The notes under the pieces are model-generated. The model was not told where the DNA came from, made no database searches, and was given only the letters and a program-made list of their open reading frames with translations. A DNA stretch of 64,000 nucleotides from Sabethes cyaneus (lineage: Eukaryota > Arthropoda > Insecta > Diptera > Culicidae), in contig NC_071354.1 in the NCBI RefSeq assembly GCF_943734655.1, forward strand, positions 38,713,347 to 38,777,346, given 5' to 3'. Both the position numbers and the translations under genes were made by a program. This document shows positions 20,730-31,853 of this stretch, one piece after another. Each line of letters opens with the position of its first letter. Positions within the stretch are counted from its first letter, which is position 1.

Positions 20730-23490
20730 CTTTAGTTTTATTCCTCGTAGGTACTAGTTTTAAAAGAGAATTGTCAGTCAGTGCAGAAATTTCTATGTTA
20801 TCTTTGTTTATACGTCCATAAACTATGCCCGAGCACAAAATTTCCTAAAATTCCTGCACCCTTTGTTTCATAGACAATGTCGAAGTCATCATTTATCCTA
20901 TAGTTTACGATTGTACAATATGCGAAGCAGGAATAGTAGACATAACATTATTGTTAACATGACCATCCCCTCAAACTGTGAAAAGAAAATTAGTAAATTA
21001 ATCTCACTGCAGACGAGAAGAAAAGGTAGTAAAACGTACCTACCCACGGCCATCAGTATAGCCATCCTGCAGTATTATATAATCTTGTCTAGCCACAAGA
21101 CGACAACGAAGAACGGGTTCCATCATCGTTCACCCCGTCCGTCCGGTAGGACTGATGCGAACAACGTCTTTCGTACCTTATTCCTTTTCTCAGAACAATT
21201 TCAAGGGAAATGCGTAGGAAAGGATGAAACCAGTAACCGGCAGCCAGACAGTTGCTTTCGCACTGCCTTGCCCGAAGGCAACGGGTTTAATTCCTGTAGT
21301 ACGTCGTAGGTAACTGTAGATTCTACAACGGAAATTCCTACCCTAGGCTTGCTCCGACATCAGTTTAAGGCTCTGAATTGAGGCTGATAATACGCATTAG
21401 GGACCGAAGAAATCCGCTGGAAAGGAGGATAGTAGCTCTGCCCGAGCCGGTTCCATGGCTCCCATTTTGCCCAGGTTTTTAGCAACGTTTCAAGGATTTG
21501 CTCCAATCGGATGAAAATCCTTTGCTTTCCGTACCGCAGGTGGTAGGTACGTACGGGAAGGTTTGCTACTAACGCGTTAAGCTGAATAAGATGAGTTGAT
21601 AAAAAGTTCTGGTGTAAACAAGAAATGAACTTTAATTTGTTGAAGTTCTAAACACGCTCTTGATTTGCGTAATGGAGCATTAGTAAAACAGATAAGACAC
21701 CCTGAAAAGGGCAACGATTAAATTGTCTGTGTGGTACTAAAGCTGTTAAGTGGTTCAATCGGTTGCAAAAAGTTCAACCAAATGAAATTTTCGACACAAA
21801 GTTGAACCGAAATAGCAACTTGTGTATTATATTTTGAACCATTTTTTTTTTCTAGAGAGCAATCATTTCTAATACAGCCTTTTTTATTATCTATGTCATA
21901 GCAAATCCCAATCGAATCGTTAGGATATCCTTTGGGCACATCACTGGCCAAACAAAAAGCAGTCAAATTTCCGTGGATAGCTTTAACGAAAAACTGTGGA
22001 AAGATCGCTCAAACCAGCTGAGCATATTTTCTCATTTGAAGGCACCGCTTTCATGGCGTTGGCGAAAGAAAAAAACCAACTCGACGTTATTTCACTCCGC
22101 ATCATCGCCTCAGCAGTTTGTCGGATGCCGCCGCCGCTGCAAGTCAGAGAATCCACACCAAATCCAATAAAACAAAAGGCGCTTTTCGGTGCGCCTAATC
22201 CTCGCGCTCGCTGTCTTTCGAGTTTCCACGACCGTGACGTTCGCTGGTTGGTTCCCGGCGATAGTTCGACATGATTGCATTTCCTTCAAACATTCCTAGC
22301 AAAACCGTTCCGTCGTCGCCGTCGCCGTCGCCGCTGGTGGGTCAAAGCCGCACGGTTCGATGGGAAATGGTGGAAAATTTCAATCATAATCAAAGAGATT
22401 CCCTCAATCCGCCGGTTTTGTGCACAGTACATACCTATAGTAGCGCTGTCTGTGACGATAACGATCAAAATGATCAAATTTGAAAGAGCTTCGGTGCCTT
22501 CGGTGGCGGGAAATTCTTTTGGTGCTGCTATCTATGGCTGCACATTGGCGCAGCGATGATTTTTGGCAAAACTATCGGGAGGTTTTTGCTGCATCCGTAT
22601 CGAGGAAATCAGAAGGGATGTTCAGTGGCGTCCTTAGAAGGTCCAGAATGTAAGGGGGGAGTTCGAATAAAAATCATTTTGTAAAAAGTTCAAAATTTCA
22701 CTTTATTCCGTATCCATCCTTTGATTATTCATAGACAATCCGCTCACCTGAACAAGCTACCCCAATGAAGCACCAACGGTGATATTTCGTCTAAAATGTG
22801 TGTCATACAAAACTGCAGCTTCCACGGAAGCATGCTTCCAGAACCTGATGCGAATCCGCTACCAAGTAGTTAGTGCGCTAAGCACGGTGGAAGTAACCAA
22901 AGGTGGTTATTAGATTGAAGCTGATTGTCGGTCACTAGCTGACTAAGCTTGATGGAAAAGGATGAAGAAAATGTCATTTAAAAACGCAAGTCTTTGGGAC
23001 AAAAACATTTGACAAAACATCTAGGGAAAATAATAAGTATCGACATAAAATCTACAGGGATTTGGTTACAACTCCTTTGTTCTTCATTTTAATCCGTCAT
23101 AGATGGGTTCTCGTTATTGCTTTCCATCCATGATCAAACAAACATTTTTTTTTATCAACCACTGTAATTGTGTGCTTGCAATCATCATATAGTACAGTCG
23201 ACCAAAATTTTTTTTTTTTATTCAATGATTCAGCGCACTTAAATGGATCCTATTCATTTATCTCGAACCGTTCGAATCCGGATGAAAAGCTGGCTCCTAA
23301 TGCATTTCGTTGTTTCCCCAAACCAAACCGTTCATCCCACCCGTCGTTCGTCCTGCCAATTGTCGTTGCTAACAATCAACGTGAACGTGGGTGAAACCGG
23401 AGGATTGCGGTTTTTACGTTCGTTCGTTCGTTCGTTCAATTCGACTTTCTTGTGATTCTTGTTTTTTTTTCTTCTCGTTTTCTTTCACCA
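20730..23490. other. Non-coding intronic stretch, nothing recognised
   Basis: About 2.7 kb between the RTE remnant and the neuroligin exon at 23499. It contains a more G+C-rich part (about 21990-22560) with (CGTCGC)n near 22315 and a (CGTT)n run near 23420. No domain or repeat copy was recognised. Confidence 0.35.
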
Positions 23491-23498
23491 TCCTACAG

Positions 23499-23645
23499 CA
23501 ACCAAACCGAAGATGCGAAGTCACTACCGGGGCCACAAAATGGCATTGTGGCTGAACCTGATTCCGCAGTTACATCGCCCCGGGGATCCGGAGGTTTCGA
23601 TGCGACATCACCACTTCCGGGAACGGGATCCGCACTACTATGCCG
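23499..23645 (+). CDS. Nlg: Neuroligin exon (end of cholinesterase-like domain)
   Basis: Acceptor TCCTACAG and donor G|GTGAGT. Two bases complete a Ser codon with the exon at 7111-7393, then 48 codons and one base. The peptide reads TKPKMRSHYRGHKMALWLNL and IPQLHRPGDPEVSMRHHHF, followed by RERDPHYYAG. This matches the conserved neuroligin ending of the cholinesterase-like fold (K-x-R-x-H-YR-x-x-K-x-A-x-WL-x-L-x-P-x-LH). The spliced codon with the exon at 49643 is GGT (Gly). The intron to the right is about 26 kb. Confidence 0.92.
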
Positions 23646-24408
23646 GTGAGTACGGAGAAGAGCATATTTAATCATGAGAACATTGTTGTTCACCTGTTTC
23701 TTCGGGGTTATTAGAAGGAAATGGTTTTGCTCGTAGGATTGGTACATTCGAGCGTAGGTTAAAATACGTAGGATCGAGCGCTGGATACACAGGAAATCAG
23801 ATTCCGACCCACAACGCGTATCATTTCAGAGATGAATCTTCCTACATATTTATGAAGTATAAATTTTGATTATTTATCAACTGAAATCCAGCCCGTCTAT
23901 ATGTATCAAATAACAGAAAGATTTTTGTTAATGTTTGGTGCAAGAATCCTGTTGTTAACCTTTGTTAACCTTTGTTCTGTTGTTAACCTTTATGACTTTC
24001 CGTATGACGTAGTTCTAAGGCATGAAAAAGTTTATGGCTACTTACTAGTGCGGCAATTTGGCCTAAAAAATAGAATAGATGCCAATGAACTTTTGTAACG
24101 GCGATTAGTTTTCATTTCATGGCAGCGTTTATGAACAAAATAATGGAGTATCCATGGCAAACCTACTTTTACATTTTCCATGCGGCATTTGTATGGCAAA
24201 CGTAAGAAATAAATTCAAAAAATGTTATTTGTAGCCTTCTTTATTAGAATTAATTGACAATGAACGTCAGTTTTCGTTGTCAGTACAACAGCATAACAAC
24301 GTAACAGTACAAAAACATAACAAAAAGATTAAAAAAACTTGCATTAAAATAGAATAACAAAAAAGGAATAATAACACAAAAACACAACGAAAATACGACC
24401 TTCTAGTT

Positions 24409-24600
24409 TGCTTCGAGGTATAATGCTGGTCTAATAAGCCAGTCGTTGTATGGTCCTATCACGGCTGGGCGATGCTGCTCTAGAGTCAGTAGCCGAGCCC
24501 CGTAAATTACCTATACTCAAACAGCGGGCTGCGAAGTCTATCGATAAAGAAAGGCCAAGTCTTAAAGACGTTTAAGCTTAAGGCTTTGTCTTTTTACCAT
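24409..24600 (+). mobile_element. tRNA-derived SINE
   Basis: The head TTCGAGGTATAATGCTGGTC and anticodon-like arm are shared with 10596 and 31005. The body has AGTAGCCGAGCCCCG and TGCGAAGTCTATCGATAA, then AGGCTTTGTC. The tail leads into an A-rich repeat. The B-box region is degraded. Confidence 0.6.
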
Positions 24601-24604
24601 AAAA

Positions 24605-24880
24605 AAATGCATCAAAAGTGCGATAAAAATTTAACAAAAATATGACTAAAATAAAACTAAAATTGAACGCAGATTCTACAAAAATGCAACACAACTATAA
24701 AAAAAACCAAAAATACAACAAAAACAGACAAACCAGTCAAAAGAAGAAAAAGAAAATAAATACGACAAAACTAGAACGTATTTTTGCAAACACGAAACAA
24801 AAATACAACAGAACTGAAACAAACGTACAACAAAAATGAAAATACATCAACAATTCAACCAAAATACGTTGCAAATACAC
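24605..24880 (+). repeat. A-rich minisatellite (ATACAACAAAA-like)
   Basis: Degenerate units of about 10-11 bp (AAATACAACAAAA, AAAATACAAC). Same lexicon as 25200-25600, 29970-30540 and, inverted, 35640-36246 and 39165-39365. Confidence 0.6.
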
Positions 24881-25199
24881 AACGAAAAACGGTATTGTTC
24901 CTGATGGTGAATGAGAAACATCGGAACACAGACGCTTAACGTTTATCAACCGGAGCGCAGAATGCGTTCGAGTAGTAAACGCACGGGTGCTGCTGCAACG
25001 CACGCTTGTGCCTTTCCGCCGAGATCACAGACGTTTTGATCTTCGTGATATGGTGCGACCTTCACTGAGAGGTGCAAACCGTACAAATAAACTAGAAATA
25101 TTAAAAAAGATCGCAAGTTATGTATGTTTTATTGTTGATACTAGAAATGCAGTAGATTTAGATAGATTAAGGTTTGAACTTGAACATGATTTGTAACAA

Positions 25200-25600
25200 A
25201 GAACGAAATACACTTTAACAAACACAAATACAAATAAATGCAACACTAATACGACAAAAATGCAATAAAAATACAATAAAAATACAGCACAAATGTAACA
25301 AAAACAAAACAAAAATACAACAAAACGTGAACAATAATACAGCAAAAATACAACAAAAATGCAACGAAAATACAGCAAAAATATAACAAAAATACCTCAA
25401 AACCACATCAACAACAACATCAACATATACAACAAAAATATATCCAAAATACAACAATAATACTCTCGACACGAATGCACTATTAAAGTATAAAATGTCG
25501 TAAATAAATAGCAACAACAACAACAAAGATACAACGAAAATACAGAACAAATACAACAAAAATTGAGCAAAAATACAACAAAAATATAACGCCATTACAA
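25200..25600 (+). repeat. A-rich minisatellite element with shared core, copy 1
   Basis: ATACAACAAAA-type units surround a non-repetitive core: CTCGACACGAATGCACTATT, AAAGTATAAAATGTCGTAA and ATAAATAGCAACAACAAC (25468-25520). The same core is at 30225-30280. The shared core shows that these tracts are copies of one dispersed element rather than independent slippage. Confidence 0.65.
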
Positions 25601-25617
25601 ATATATTTATATCTTCT

Positions 25618-27912
25618 ATCTATTTATATAAGAGGCTTATGTCTGTACCGAAAACCAGGTCTCTGACAAGACGTCGTAAGAGGCTTATTGGTAACTGAAA
25701 ACAGGTCCCTGACAGGACATGCTTGCGCAGCAAATGGGTTGTATTCTCAGTCACCTCACTGGTCGACTGCTGGACTGCTCAACTGGTTGACTAGACTGCA
25801 CGACTGGACTGGTCGATTAGACTGCTCGATTTGATTGCTCGACTGGACTGCCTAATTGAACTGCTCGGCTGAACTGTCCGATTCGACTACTCGACTCAAC
25901 TGCTTGATTGGACAGATCGACTTGACTGCTTGACTGAACAGCTCGATTTAACTGCTCAAGTGACTACTCGACTTAACTACTGAATTCGACTACTTGACAC
26001 ATTTGCTTGAATTACTACTCGACCCGACTGCTCGACTTGACTGCACGATTGAACTGCTTGACTGGACTGTTCGATTCGACTGCTCGACTGGACTACTCGA
26101 CTCAACTGTTCGACTAGACTGTTCGATTCAACTGCTTGATTCCACTGCTCGACAGGACTACTCGATTCAACTGCTCGACTCGACTGCTCGAATTAACTGT
26201 TTGACTCAACTACTCGATTGGACTATTCGAATCGGTTGCTCGATTCAACTGCTCAATCCGATTGCTCGATTCAACTGCTCGACTGGACTACTCGATTGGA
26301 TTGCTCGACTCAACTGACAGCTTGATTTAACAGCTCGACTTAACCACTCAAACTGACTGCTCGACTCAATTGCTTGACTTAACTGTTTGATTTGACAGCT
26401 TGGGGATCATTCAATAATGACGTCCACTGCTTATGGGAGGAGGGGGGTGTCAATTTTGTGACAGGTTGTGACAAAGGGGGGGGGGAGGGGGTCTAGGCAA
26501 ATGTGCCATCCGCCGAAAAAATTGCATTTTCATCAAAAGACAGCAAAAATATGTTTCTCAGTCATTCATCACTCATCGATTTATTTCGATGTTCGAACTT
26601 ATTGTTCTAGAATGACGGCGCTTGAAAGTCAGGCACAATTTGTCAATGTTAACTAGATAGATCACGCGTTACATTGAAGGCTATGTGTTGTGTTAATCAA
26701 TTTCAATTTATTTGTAATCAAATAAATAAATTCTAGCTTTTTACTAAATATTGGATAGAAAAGTGCAATGAACTCTTAAAGCTATCGTCACGATATAGTG
26801 AAACCTGCTTCGCCGACGCAGATTGAAGCTTGTTTAGAAACTGAGCCGTGCTACTTCAATTGAAACCAAAGCTTCATTTCTTCATTGATTTGTGATTGAT
26901 TTGTGTGACGTCCAAAGGGGGGGGGGAGGTTGAGTTTTGTGACACAATCGGACAGAGGGGGGAGGGGGGGTCCAAAAAAGCAGAAATTTGGTGGACGTCA
27001 TATTTGAATCGACCCTTGATTCAACTGCTCGATTCAACTGCTCCGCTCAACTGTTCGACTTAATTGGCCGACAGAACCGCTTGACCCGACTACTCGACTA
27101 GACTGCTACACTCAACTGCTCGAATAGACTACTCGATTCAAACGCGCAACTCAACTCAACTACTCGGCTGGACTGCTTGACTGAACAGCTTGATTTAACT
27201 GCTCGACTCAACTGCTCGAATAAACCGTTCGACTCAATTGCTCGACTCAACCGCTCGACTCAAATGCTCGACTAGACTACTTAGCTAAACTGCTCGACTG
27301 GACTTTTCGATTTACCTGCTCGACTTGACTGCTCGACTCGACCACTCGATTCAACTGCTCGACTCGACTGCACGACTCAACTTCTCGACCGGACTGCTTG
27401 ACTGAAAAGCTTGATTTAACTGCTCGACTAGACTGCACGATTTGACTGCTCGACATGACTGTTCGACTCGACTGCTCGACCCAACTGCTTGACTCGATTG
27501 CTTTATTCGACTGCCCGACTCGCCTGCTCAACTCGATTGCTTGTCGCGATATCATATGGTCGGTGTTAAATCAAACCGGACCAAGTCGCAAAATTTTAAA
27601 AAATGAGTTAATGATAGCAAACGATGAAGAATTTTCTAAGGGACATTTTATTCTAATCTAAGTTTTTCAAACGGCCTGAAGTTTTTATTTAGTTAAATAA
27701 AATCTACCATAAAAACTATTTGTTTCAGTTTCCGGCTATGACTCTTTAAGTACAACTTCTTAAGCTAAATTATGCAATATAAGAACTCAAAGAACTAATA
27801 CAAAGATTAAACATCTTCGCAAACACTGACCAATGGAATGTATCCGCAGTTTTCGGAGTTCTGAACAGACATTTATATTTTCCGGATCGTATGATTCGGG
27901 CTCAACTAGTAT
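25618..27912 (+). mobile_element. 13-bp minisatellite-carrying repeat element, copy 3
   Basis: Most complete copy. It begins TATTTATATAAGAGGCTTAT with two tandem end units (CAGGTCTCTGAC and CAGGTCCCTGAC). The 13-bp array (GCTCGACTCAACT and variants) runs about 25760-26400 and 27017-27545. The unique arm of about 370 bp starts GTCGCGATATCATATGGTCG and ends GGGCTCAACTAGTA. It is interrupted by a MITE at 26403-27015. Because 13 is not a multiple of 3, open frames in the array show a 13-residue period (e.g. LLDSTARLDC...). No transposase is seen. Confidence 0.75.
26403..27015. mobile_element. MITE nested in the minisatellite array
   Basis: Terminal inverted repeats GGGATCATTCAATAATGACG and its complement, ending ATTTGAATCGACCC. 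TTG occurs on both sides (26400-26402 and 27016-27018). G-runs next to TTTTGTGACA lie just inside both ends. It separates two halves of the 13-bp array, so it is younger than that element. Confidence 0.75.
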
Positions 27913-28051
27913 TTTATAAAGTTATTGTCTTTCCGGTGTTGGGCTGCTGAAAAAAAACAAACAGATTTTTTTAATCGAGCAAAATCAAATGAATTTTAAA
28001 AAACTTTATATAAAGTTTAAACGTGAGAGTCAAGTCTATTCTTGCTTTTAA

Positions 28052-29675
28052 CCTTTACGTCCCCGACATCAAAAATGAAGGTACTTTCAGTTACACTTTT
28101 GGCACTATCTCCACTGATTTTCAATCGATTTTTATGCAACTAGTCTTAAAATAACCACATTAGATTGACCTTTAATAGGAAAATATGTTGGTAAATTATG
28201 GTTCCATTTTCCCGGAGATATTCCAGATCGCGGTGGGATTTTTTTGACGTCATAAGTAACAGATGAATTAAAATTAGAAATCTGTTTAATTGACAGCGCA
28301 AAAGTTATCCATTTTATTTGTAGTCACTAATAATGACTTTAACACTATCCTGTAGAGCGCTGGTTTACGCCTCACATTCCGGAACATCCGTTGTCGGTTC
28401 TACCGGAACTCAAAAGTGGTCATTTAGTATTCTCTTCGAAAGTATGGCAAATGGGGTATCAAATCACAGGATTTTTCAAAACGAGCTCTGTAGTGCAAAT
28501 TTGGATGTATTTTGAGTTGATCTGGACATTCCGGAACATCCGGCATCGGTTCTACCGAGCCTTAAAAGTGGCCATTTGGAATTCTCTTCGAAAATATGGC
28601 AAATGGGGTATCAAACGATAGGATTTTCAACGCGAGCTCATTAGAGGACATTTGGATGTTTTTTGAGCCTATCTGGACATTCTGGAGCATCCGGCATCGG
28701 TTCTACCGAGCTTCAAAAGTGGCCATATGGAATTCTCTTCGAAAACATGGCAAATGGGGTATCAAATCACAGGCCTTTTCAACACGAACTCTTTAGTGCA
28801 TATTTGGATGTATTTTGAGTCGATCTGGATATTCCGGAACAACCGTAATCGGTTCTACCGGAACTCAAAAGTGGTCATTTGCAATTCTCTTCGAAAATAT
28901 GGCAAATGGGGTATCAAATCACAGGATTTGAATGTATTTTGAGCCGATTTGGACATTTTCACACCCGATTTGCCATATTTTTGAAAAGAATTCCAAATGA
29001 ACACTTTTGAGTTCCGGTGGAACCGATGCTGGATATTCCGGAATGTCCAGATCGACTCAAAATACATCCAAATATGCACTAAAGAGCTCGTATTGAAAAA
29101 TCCTGTTATTTGATACCCCATTTGCCATGTTTTTGAAGAGAATTCCAAATGGCCACTTTTAAGGCTCGGTAGAACCGATGCCGGATGTTCCGGAATGTCC
29201 AGATCAACTCAAAATACATCCAAATTTGCACTACAGTGCTCGTTTTGAAAAATCCTGTGATTTGATACCCCATTTGCCATACTTTCGAAGTGAATACTAA
29301 ATGACCACTTTTGAGTTCCGGTAGAACCGACAACGGACGTTCCGGAATGTGAGGCGTAAACCAACGCTCTACAGGATAGTGTAAAAGTCATTATTAGTGG
29401 CTACAAATAAAATGGATAACTTTTGCGCTGTCAATTAAACAGATTTCTAATTTTATTTTATCTGTTACTTATGACGTCAAAAAAAAAATCCCACTGCGAT
29501 CTGGAATATCTCCGGGAAAATGGAACCATAATTTACCAACATATTTTTTCATTAAAGGCCAATCTAATGTGGTTCTTTTAAGACTAGTTGCATAAAAATC
29601 GATTGAAAATCAGTGAAGATAGAGCCAAAAGTGTAACTGAAAGTACCGTCATTTTTTATGTCGGGGACGTAAAGG
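28052..29675. mobile_element. piggyBac-like foldback element built from 152-bp repeats
   Basis: The left end TTAA|CCTTTACGTCCCCGACAT (TTAA 28048-28051) and the right end ATGTCGGGGACGTAAAGG|TTAA (TTAA 29676-29679) match as inverted repeats flanked by TTAA, the piggyBac-type target. Each arm has about 300 bp of unique sequence. Inside that lie tandem units with about a 152-bp period (ATTCCGGAACATCC starts at 28376, 28528, 28679 and 28831) that face inverted units in the right arm (about 28960-29345). The turn is near 28935-28960. No transposase is encoded, so it is non-autonomous. Matching ORFs on opposite strands mirror the palindrome. Confidence 0.85.
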
Positions 29676-29969
29676 TTAATATATACGTTATTATTTTCCA
29701 TGTAAAAAATCACGATAACAAAAACGAAAACGAAAGAAATTTTTTGGCCGATTTTAGGAAATTTCAATGTTTGAATTTCCATTTCTGTTTCGTGCTGGAA
29801 GCGTTAACTCAACTCGTACACTCATTTTTCGAGTTTTTCAGACTGTAGAACCCACAGACGATTGACTTTATTAAAAAATTACCTTAGGTATATCCAACAA
29901 ATTATTTGTTTGCCATCTGATTTCTCAAGCCAATTTTCAAGGGTAAAGGGGGGGGGGGCTAACGAAAAC

Positions 29970-30540
29970 TTTAAAAATAATAAAAACCGCAAAAATACAA
30001 CAACAATAAAACAAAGATACAACAAAAAACTATACACTATAAAACAAAAATATTGCACAAACAAAATACGGATTGGTAGATAAAATCGGTAAACCACTGT
30101 ACTAAATATTGCAAAACCGCAACAATAATACAGCAAAAATACAACAAAAATGCAATAAACATACAGCAAAAATATAACAAAACAAAAATACTACAAAACC
30201 ACAACAACAATACAACAAAAACACTCTTGACACGAATGCACTATTAAAGTGTAAAATGTCGTAAATAAATAACAACAACAACAAACAATAAAAATACAGC
30301 GAAAATACAGAACAAATATAACATAGAAGCCTTAAAAACACAGCAAATCACAACAACAACAACATCACAAATATAACAAAAACAAAACAAAATAGCGCAA
30401 AAATACAATAAAAATATAACAAACATAGAGCAAAAATATAACAAAAATATAACAAACATTTAGCAAAAATAAACACAAATAAAATAGAACAAAAATAAAA
30501 CAAAAATACAACAGCAATACAACAAAAATACAAAACTACA
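29970..30540 (+). repeat. A-rich minisatellite element with shared core, copy 2
   Basis: ATACAACAAAAATACA-type units with the core CACGAATGCACTATTAAAGT plus GTAAAATGTCGTAAATAAAT at about 30230-30275, homologous to 25200-25600. A G-run sits at its left edge (29949-29957). The minus-strand Phe/Tyr/Leu/Cys ORFs are artefacts. Confidence 0.65.
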
Positions 30541-30724
30541 AAAATACAGCATGCGACAATTTCAGATATTGGAGATCACGATGGTTTTTTGCGACCTAGT
30601 CCTTTCAGTTTAAAATAAATGTTTAATGCTACTTCTACTAAATTCTTAAAGTCAGAACCTAACGATTAAGAATCATTGGAGCTCAATGCCTCGAACTTTA
30701 ATTTGCTACTTCAATTTCTTCTAT

Positions 30725-30965
30725 TCATTAATCGCATTTGTCACACACCAAGTTACGCTCCGTAACTTTCGTAAGCAAAGTTGCAGTCCCCTAAGCACAT
30801 CCAGTCCAATTACTCTTTTGTACATCGCCAGCTCCTTGCAGTGATGTATTCTCCTTGATTGAAAGGTTAGGCGAAGGATAAAAAATTCGGTTTCCAGCTT
30901 TAAGCCGTCGTTTAACATATAGGGCATATTGCCGCGACTCTCTGGGCGGTTCAAAGGGACACGCA
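30725..30965 (-). pseudogene. RTE-clade LINE remnant
   Basis: The minus strand reads LKLETEFFILRLTFQSRRIH then CKELAMYKRVIGLDVLRGL. This aligns by pattern with the RTE C-terminal segment AGNRAYFSLRKTLRS...TKLTMYKTLIRPVVLYG at 19172-20345. It is heavily decayed and truncated at both ends, directly upstream of a SINE copy. Confidence 0.55.
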
Positions 30966-31004
30966 GTGGATCAAAATAGTTGTCGCAGTGGTAAGTCCCA
31001 ATCC

Positions 31005-31225
31005 TCCTAGATTGCTTCGAAGTACGACGCTGGTCTGGCTTGTTAGTTGTCATATGTTCGAATCTCTGCTGGGAGCGGTTGTGAGTGTTAATAGGATCGT
31101 AGCACTAGCCCCGCAATTGTTCTGTACTCTACTTCTCTACTTCTGTACAGCTGACTGCGAAGCCTATCGAATAAACACAGAAGGTCAAGTTTCGAAAACG
31201 GAATGTAGCACCTAGGCTTTGCAAT
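31005..31225 (+). mobile_element. tRNA-derived SINE
   Basis: The head GCTTCGAAGTACGACGCTGG is followed by a B-box-like GTTCGAATCTC. The body has GATCGTAGCACTAGCCCCGC and GACTGCGAAGCCTATCGAA, ending ACGGAATGTAGCACCTAGGC. The same family as 24409-24600, and the best preserved of the three copies. Confidence 0.65.
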
Positions 31226-31853
31226 GGTAAGTCCCCAACATGAAAAAACAATGATCTGTGGCACAGGTCACGAATCTTGGTGCTATACTTATCAGGAAGC
31301 TAACAATGAAGTTCCCCTTTTCTACTATAATAAAAAGTCAATCGTTGTCCTGGGCCGGTCAAATCAGTGACCCAAGCGCTCTATTGATCCATTTTTCGTT
31401 CAACGCTTTAGGTTGGTACCTTCACGAGTCTATTGGGGCCGATTGACTGTCTGCTGTGCTATACGTCAGGTTCCGCCTCATGCAGACCGCTGGCGCTGGT
31501 GGATTAGGTTTGGACACATTGATGGATTCGTAAGCTCTGCGTCAGACATCCTATTGCAAGTCGGATTCTACAAATGATGGCAAATTTTAAGATTCATAAT
31601 GATGAAACATCAAAATAAAGTTGATAAACACTCAATGCTAGCAACATTTAGTTTGGACGAAATTATCTAACATTTCGGACAGCTTCCATAAACAACCCAT
31701 TGGAGCACAAATGGGGAGTTCTTTGGTATTCGCTTTTGGAACTAGGACATTCAGATCTTTGGTTTGACAAACTGTGGTTTGGACAGCTGTTAGAGTACAT
31801 ACAAGACTATTGTGGGGCTACGATCCTATGGACTCTAACAGCAGTGTCACAAC

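Larger units (their letters stand above)
7394..23498 (+). other. Nlg: Neuroligin intron of about 16.1 kb
   Basis: Bounded by donor GTGAGT at 7394 and acceptor TCCTACAG at 23498. It is filled with low-complexity tracts, SINEs, a dead mariner, a minisatellite element and an RTE remnant, listed separately. No additional in-phase neuroligin exon was recognised inside it. Confidence 0.75.

Noticed and set aside
25994..26317. 107-codon ORF with a 13-residue repeating peptide
   Set aside because: The repeat is the 13-bp minisatellite read in three frames in turn; similar ORFs arise from the other copies.
28333..29391. Matching ORFs on opposite strands (e.g. ALVYASHSGTSVVGSTGTQK)
   Set aside because: They are mirror translations of the two arms of the foldback element, not a conserved gene pair.
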